Positions 60,595-64,000 of a DNA stretch of 64,000 bases are shown one piece after another (within the stretch, counting starts at the first letter, position 1; each line of letters opens with the position of its first letter). Both the position numbers and the translations under genes were made by a program. Below the pieces are notes generated by a model. That model worked only from the letters and a program-made list of their open reading frames with translations, was not told where the DNA came from and did no database searches. The DNA is from SHXR01 sp046160305 (GTDB lineage: Bacteria; Pseudomonadota; Gammaproteobacteria; Burkholderiales; SG8-39): contig JBJXGX010000151.1 in assembly GCA_046160305.1 (NCBI GenBank), forward strand, positions 1 to 64,000, given 5' to 3'.

Positions 60595-61362
60595 ATGCGA
60601 TTTCAGGACAAGGCGGTGTTGATTACGGGCGGCGCGCAAGGCATCGGACGTGCTGCCGCCATTCGATTCGCCTCGGAAGGTGCGCGCGTTGCAATTGTCG
60701 ATCTGCCAAGCACCGATCTCAAAGGATGCGTCAGCGCGATCGAGGCGGCGGGCGGCAAGGCGCTCGCCATCGCGGCAGACGTCACCAAGGCGGGCGATAT
60801 CGAACGTTATGTCGCGACGACGGCTGACAAGTTCGGTGCCATCGACTGTTTCTTCAACAACGCCGGCATCCTCGGTGATGTGCGCCCGCTGATCGATTAC
60901 TCGGAGGAAATGTTCGACCGGGTATTCGCGATCAATGTCAAAGCGGTATGGCTCGGGATGAAGCATGTCGCGCCGGTCATGATGAAGCGAGGCGGTGGTG
61001 CGATCGTGAACACCGCATCAATCGCGGGGATGCGCGCATCGCCCGGGTTGGTGGCCTACACCGCCAGCAAACACGCGGTGATCGGGATGACGAAGACCGG
61101 ATCGGTCGAACTCGCGCGCCATGGTATTCGCGTCAACGCGGTGTGCCCGGCACCGATCGACACGCCGATGGGCAAACAACTCGACGAGCGCTTCAATCCG
61201 CAGAATCCGCAGGCTGCGCATGAACGCTTCATGGCGCGTATTCCGATGGGGCGGTATGGCAGTCCGGAAGAAGTCGCGGGACTGGTCGCGTTCCTCTGCA
61301 GCGCGGACGCTTCGTTCGTGAATGGCGGGATCTACAACATCGATGGTGGGTCGCTGTCGTGA
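60595..61362 (+). CDS. SDR family oxidoreductase
   Basis: A 255-residue classical short-chain dehydrogenase: AVLITGGAQGIGRAAAIRFA (TGxxxGIG), NNAGI, catalytic Ser in NTASIAGM and YxxxK in VAYTASKHAVIGM, with NAVCPAPIDTPMG beyond. The ATG at 60595 follows AAGAAGGGGAG; the frame runs back to 60565. It belongs to the plus-strand run with the CoA transferase and Bug genes; a hydroxyacyl-CoA or alcohol substrate is likely. It is convergent with the aryl-CoA ligase, 13 bases apart. Confidence 0.93.
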   Translation: MRFQDKAVLITGGAQGIGRAAAIRFASEGARVAIVDLPSTDLKGCVSAIEAAGGKALAIAADVTKAGDIERYVATTADKFGAIDCFFNNAGILGDVRPLIDYSEEMFDRVFAINVKAVWLGMKHVAPVMMKRGGGAIVNTASIAGMRASPGLVAYTASKHAVIGMTKTGSVELARHGIRVNAVCPAPIDTPMGKQLDERFNPQNPQAAHERFMARIPMGRYGSPEEVAGLVAFLCSADASFVNGGIYNIDGGSLS

Positions 61363-61375
61363 TCGTGAAGGCGGA

Positions 61376-63013
61376 TCAACCGCGCGACATGTCCCGTAGC
61401 TTGAAGCGCTGAAGCTTCCCGGTTTCGGTGCGCGGCAGGCTCGCCATGAATTCGATTTCGCGAGGGTACTTGTAGGGCGCGATGATGTTCTTGACGTGCA
61501 TCTGGAGCGTTTCGATCATCGCGGCATCGCCTTCATGCCCGGGTTTGAGCACGACGTATGCCTTCACGATCATGCCGCGGGCATCGTCCGGTTTGCCGAT
61601 GACGCCGCATTCCGCGACCGACGGATGTTCGAGCAGCGCCGCTTCCACCTCCGGGCCGCCGATGTTGTAGCCCGCCGAAATAATCATATCGTCGGTGCGC
61701 GCTTGAAAAAAGAAGTAGCCGTCAGCGTCCATCAGGTAGGCATCGCCGGTGACGTTCCAGCCGCGCACGACGTATTGCTTCTGACGTTCATCGGCGAGAT
61801 AACGGCAGCCGGTCGGCCCTTTGACGGCGAGTCGACCGATGGTACCCGGCGGGCATGGTTGGCCATGCTCATCGAGGATCGTCGCGCGATATCCACGGAT
61901 GGCGTGTCCGCTTGCGCCGCGCCGGACCGTCTGCTCCGAATGCGAGATGAAAATGTGGATCATTTCGGTGGAGCCGAGCCCATCCAGGATCTCGATGCCG
62001 GTTGATTGTTTCCAGAGTTGGCGTGTCGCATCCGGTAGCGCCTCGCCCGCCGAAACCGACTTCTTGAGGGTCTTGATGTCGTATTGGCCGACGAGCGCCG
62101 CCATCATGCGAAAGAACGTCGGCGCGGTGAACACGATCGTCGCCTTGTAGTCCTGGACTGTCTTCAATAACAAGTCAGGTGACAGTTTCTCCATCAGCAC
62201 GGTCGAGGCGCCATGCCGGTGCGGAAAGCAGAGCATTCCGCCCAAACCGAATGTGAACGCGAGGGGCGGCGTCCCGCAGAACACATCGTTGGGGGTGCAC
62301 TTCAACGTCGAGCGCGGGAAGAGATCGCACATCGCCACCACGTCTCGATGAAAGTGCATTGTCCCTTTTGCCTGCCCCGTTGTGCCGGATGTGAAGGCGA
62401 TGAGCGCAACATCCTCGGTTGCGGTGTTGACATTCTCGAATTCGGTGGACTTACCCGCGAGCAACGCTTCCACCGAACCTGCATGCCCATCATTGAAGTA
62501 GAGCGTTTGCGCGAGTCCGGGACACTGGCCGCAAACGATTTCCATTTCTTCTCGTAGATTGAAATCACAGAGCGCGGCGGTTACCTTCGCTTTGTCGATG
62601 ATGACTTTCAATTCGCGTGCCCGCAGCAGCGGCATGGTCGCGACTGCGATGCATCCCGCTTTCATCACGGCATACCAGCAGGCCGCCATCATCGGATTAT
62701 TGGGGCCACGCAGCAGCACGCGTGTGCCCGTCGGCAAGCGCAGATCATCACGCAATACGTGAGCAATCTGGTTCGCACGTGACAGCAGATGCCGATACGT
62801 CGCGAAGGCGGGCCGACCGTCAGGCCCCGGCGCCCAAATGGCGGGGCGATCACCATGGCCGCTCGCGACCTGCCGATCGAGCAGCTCGGCCGCGCAGTTC
62901 ATGCGGTCGGGATAGCGGATTTCCGGAACATCGAAAATCAATTCAGGCCATAGCTCGCGCGGCGGCAGGTTGTCGCGGGCGAAGGTGTCGATGTGGGCGG
63001 TAGGGGTCATCAC
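61376..63013 (-). CDS. AMP-dependent CoA ligase, 2-aminobenzoate-CoA-ligase-like
   Basis: A 545-residue ANL ligase of the benzoate/2-aminobenzoate-CoA group. LIAFTSGTTGQAKGTMHFHR is the P-loop; GTPPLAFTFGLGGMLCFPHR, DGLGSTEMIHIFISHSEQTV, QARTDDMIISAGYNIGGPEV and the A10 lysine in RTETGKLQRFKLRD follow. The FTFGLGG and GSTEMIHIF segments are typical of aryl-CoA ligases. Start MMT at 63013. The next upstream gene is an acyl-CoA dehydrogenase (63019), nearly adjacent, so activation then oxidation fits. The aromatic substrate is inferred, not proven. Confidence 0.9.
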   Translation of the reverse strand: MMTPTAHIDTFARDNLPPRELWPELIFDVPEIRYPDRMNCAAELLDRQVASGHGDRPAIWAPGPDGRPAFATYRHLLSRANQIAHVLRDDLRLPTGTRVLLRGPNNPMMAACWYAVMKAGCIAVATMPLLRARELKVIIDKAKVTAALCDFNLREEMEIVCGQCPGLAQTLYFNDGHAGSVEALLAGKSTEFENVNTATEDVALIAFTSGTTGQAKGTMHFHRDVVAMCDLFPRSTLKCTPNDVFCGTPPLAFTFGLGGMLCFPHRHGASTVLMEKLSPDLLLKTVQDYKATIVFTAPTFFRMMAALVGQYDIKTLKKSVSAGEALPDATRQLWKQSTGIEILDGLGSTEMIHIFISHSEQTVRRGASGHAIRGYRATILDEHGQPCPPGTIGRLAVKGPTGCRYLADERQKQYVVRGWNVTGDAYLMDADGYFFFQARTDDMIISAGYNIGGPEVEAALLEHPSVAECGVIGKPDDARGMIVKAYVVLKPGHEGDAAMIETLQMHVKNIIAPYKYPREIEFMASLPRTETGKLQRFKLRDMSRG

Positions 63014-63018
63014 CGCGC

Positions 63019-64000
63019 CTAGCCTTTCAAAAGCTCCCGCGCAATGATCAACTTCTGGACTTCGGTCGCGCCTTCGTAGATGCGCAGCGCCCGGATCTCA
63101 CGATAAAGTTTTTCGACCGGGTGATTGCTGGTGACGCCGAGCCCACCGAACATCTGCAACGCGCGATCGATGACTTTCTGGGCTTCTTCGGTCGCGACCA
63201 TTTTTGCCATCGCCGCTTCACCAGTGGTGCGTGCCCCTTTCACGTCGCGCAACCACGCGGCACGATAGGTAAGCAGCATTGCGCTATCGATCGCGGTGGC
63301 CATTTCAGCCAGCGCGGCCTGCGTCAGTTGAAAATCGGCAAGCGTTTGGCCGAACATCTTGCGGGACTTCGCGTGCGCTATGGCTTCGTCGAGCGCGCGC
63401 CGGGCGAAGCCAAGCGCCGCCGCGGCGACCGACGCACGAAAAATATCCAGATTCTGCATCGCGATCTTGAATCCACCCCCCGACTCGCCAAGGCGATTTC
63501 CCGCGGGAATGCGGCAATTGCGAAACCGCAAGGTCGCAAGCGGATGCGGTGCGATGACGTCGATACGTCCGGCAATCTCAAGACCCGCCGTTCCTGCATC
63601 GACGATGAAGGCGCTGATCCCGCGTGCCCCGGGTGATTCGCCGGTGCGGGCAAACACCGTGTAGAAGTCCGCGATCCCGCCATTCGAGATCCAGGTCTTC
63701 TCGCCGTTCAAGACATACGAATCACCATCGCTTGACGCGGCGGTCGACATCGCGGCGACATCGGATCCGGCGTGCGGTTCCGACAGTGCGAAGGCGGCGA
63801 TCGCCTGCCCGGTCGCTACCCGCGGCAGGTATCGTTGCTTGAGCGCATCGCTTCCGGCAAGGCCAATCGCGCCGCTGCCGAGCCCCTGCATGGCGAATGA
63901 AAAATCCGCGAGCCCCTCATGGTAACCAAGCGTCTCCCGCGCAATGCAAAGCGTTCGCGATTCGAGCTTTTCCAGGGCACCTCCATATGCGGCCGGCACG
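63019..64000 (-). CDS. Acyl-CoA dehydrogenase (N terminus outside window)
   Basis: The frame is open to the right edge; about 326 residues are visible of the usual 380. AAFALSEPHAGSDVAAMSTA and NGEKTWISNGGIADFYTVFA are the FAD-binding middle part; RKMFGQTLADFQLTQAALAE and QMFGGLGVTSNHPVEKLYRE (the region of the catalytic base) lie near the end; YEGATEVQKLIIARELLKG is the typical C terminus. The GTG near 63999 is internal, not a start. It alpha-beta-dehydrogenates an acyl-CoA using FAD and ETF. Operon with the aryl-CoA ligase (five-base gap). Confidence 0.93.
   Translation of the reverse strand, partial: VPAAYGGALEKLESRTLCIARETLGYHEGLADFSFAMQGLGSGAIGLAGSDALKQRYLPRVATGQAIAAFALSEPHAGSDVAAMSTAASSDGDSYVLNGEKTWISNGGIADFYTVFARTGESPGARGISAFIVDAGTAGLEIAGRIDVIAPHPLATLRFRNCRIPAGNRLGESGGGFKIAMQNLDIFRASVAAAALGFARRALDEAIAHAKSRKMFGQTLADFQLTQAALAEMATAIDSAMLLTYRAAWLRDVKGARTTGEAAMAKMVATEEAQKVIDRALQMFGGLGVTSNHPVEKLYREIRALRIYEGATEVQKLIIARELLKG

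Overview
The window looks like chromosomal DNA from a GC-rich betaproteobacterium, most likely of the Burkholderiales. The grounds are uniformly high GC, dense genes with ATGA or TGATG overlaps, six loci of the Bug/TctC periplasmic-binder family (strongly expanded in Bordetella, Cupriavidus and relatives), many acyl-CoA and aromatic-acid enzymes, and a PpnN-type nucleosidase. I see no rRNA, tRNA, CRISPR array, phage or plasmid module. The assignment rests on gene content only. The two edge genes (DUF1501 at the left, acyl-CoA dehydrogenase at the right) run off the window.

Layout. 0-2.7 kb: DUF1501 tail, a candidate toxin-antitoxin pair (ribbon-helix-helix protein plus nucleotidyltransferase-like protein) with a visible promoter/operator, a Bug remnant and a Uma2 nuclease. 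2.9-9.8 kb: two luciferase-like monooxygenases, an AraC regulator, a VOC protein, an intact Bug, ppnN and a Bug pseudogene. 10-15.6 kb: a polytopic membrane protein divergent from a dihaem cytochrome c peroxidase, then a sensor kinase and a double-receiver response regulator. 15.6-22.2 kb (minus strand): acyl-CoA synthetase, MDR oxidoreductase, AidB-like acyl-CoA dehydrogenase, Bug and a broken Bug. 22.4-30.9 kb: small-acid catabolic genes (tricarballylate dehydrogenase-like flavoprotein, MDR reductase, amidohydrolase, FAH hydrolase, 3-hydroxyacyl-CoA dehydrogenase, opine dehydrogenase-like protein, cyclase). 31.2-38.2 kb: an envelope block (FimV-like protein, 8-Cys secreted protein, CsgG-like/DUF4384 lipoprotein, ECF sigma factor and RskA-type anti-sigma). 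38.3-43.5 kb: PfkB kinase, ABC ATPase with a dead permease, Rieske ferredoxin, VOC protein, a MITE-like nested repeat and a secreted protein. 43.9-48.7 kb: FAD monooxygenase, biotinyl/carboxyltransferase fusion and acyl-CoA synthetase, apparently an operon. 48.7-55.5 kb: a minus-strand LIV-type ABC operon with two permease pairs, one ATPase pair and one binding protein. 55.8-64 kb: YdhR-like protein, HCCA-isomerase-like thioredoxin-fold protein, two SDRs, GST, CoA transferase, Bug, aminobenzoate-CoA-ligase-like enzyme and acyl-CoA dehydrogenase.

Working together. Most of the window fits uptake of organic acids (Bug binders, LIV-type ABC system), CoA activation (three AMP-dependent ligases and a CoA transferase) and beta-oxidation-like or ring-hydroxylating breakdown. 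Set apart from this are the envelope/sigma block, the kinase/response-regulator/peroxidase block and the toxin-antitoxin candidate. The most unusual items are the MITE-like element with nested palindromes and a diverged partial copy 39 kb away, three tandem start codons that create two coupled six-codon leader cistrons, the BCCP-carboxyltransferase fusion without a biotin carboxylase, an acyl-CoA synthetase with a histone-H1-like basic tail, and the CsgG/DUF4384-sigma/anti-sigma block. Half of the Bug loci and one ABC permease are visibly decayed.
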